Positions 63,997-64,000 of a stretch of 64,000 nt of DNA are shown here, in pieces. The stretch lies in assembly GCA_026418275.1 (NCBI GenBank), contig JAOABQ010000070.1:243567-307566 (forward strand). The letters are read 5' to 3'. The DNA comes from Clostridia bacterium. Its GTDB lineage: Bacteria; Bacillota; Clostridia; Acetivibrionales; DSM-2933. The position numbers and the translations under genes are program-made. The notes beneath the pieces were generated by a model. That model had not been told where the DNA came from, did not search any database, and saw nothing but the letters and a program-made list of their open reading frames with translations. Every line of letters starts with the position of its first letter. The stretch's first letter is position 1.

Positions 63997-64000
63997 ATGG
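63997..64000 (+). CDS. Possible start of a rightward gene at the window edge
   Basis: AGGAGGAG (63983-63990) is followed 6 nt later by ATG at 63997. Only one codon is visible, so nothing can be said about the product. Confidence 0.3.

Overview
The window is low-GC DNA from an anaerobic, Gram-positive Clostridia-type genome. AGGAGG-like ribosome-binding sites precede almost every gene, sigma-A promoters are near consensus, and there are T-box leaders and many TetR regulators. A secreted beta-helix protein carrying a dockerin-type module and a cytoplasmic GH9 enzyme point to a cellulosome-forming plant-polysaccharide degrader of the Acetivibrio/Ruminiclostridium kind. That assignment is inferred from gene content only.

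Layout. 0-6.6 kb: 3' part of a YyaL-like gene, a YihY/BrkB membrane protein that seems to start at CTG, a three-gene ABC-2 exporter and a YoaP-like acetyltransferase. 6.6-10.7 kb: an accessory stretch with a decayed methyltransferase gene, a self-regulated TetR-glycosyltransferase unit with a textbook promoter and perfect operator, a small secreted protein and an IS91-type transposase remnant. 10.7-15.3 kb: polar amino-acid ABC uptake operon, HD hydrolase, CDF cation exporter and a 49-aa ORF. 15.3-19 kb: TetR plus MacB/FtsX-type ABC module (first copy). 19-24.7 kb: small membrane proteins, YkvI permease, DUF1540 peptide, PP2C-like phosphatase and the dockerin protein. 25-33.9 kb: two ABC-F proteins, a PLP aminotransferase and a citramalate/isopropylmalate synthase, the last two each behind its own T-box, and a DEAD-box helicase. 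34-38 kb: radical SAM enzyme with a Cys-rich 56-aa neighbour, ECF-like sigma factor, CapA-like protein and bacteriohemerythrin.

38.2-43.1 kb holds the most unusual block: a tightly overlapping operon of two methyltransferases, a radical SAM/SPASM protein, an alpha/beta hydrolase with Cys at the nucleophile position and an MFS exporter, next to an apparently self-repressing XRE regulator. It looks like a small orphan biosynthesis-and-export pathway. 43.9-50 kb: secreted Ig/FN3-like protein, orphan binding protein with a CxxxCH motif, HAD hydrolase, YdjM-like membrane protein, nitroreductase and TetR. 50.2-54 kb: second TetR-ABC-FtsX module with tandem operators. 54-56 kb: a 116-bp inverted-repeat element and the GH9 gene. 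56.3-59.3 kb: methyltransferase plus ICMT-like membrane methyltransferase downstream of helically phased TTAGG repeats, next to a TPR-LuxR activator. 59.5-64 kb: beta-propeller protein, PNPOx-like protein, a frameshifted small membrane protein, a Cys-containing small protein and obg.

Starts were re-chosen wherever a Shine-Dalgarno sequence, promoter or leader decided the matter. No rRNA, tRNA, CRISPR array or intact insertion sequence was recognised. All family names come from recognition of motifs by eye; no searches were run.
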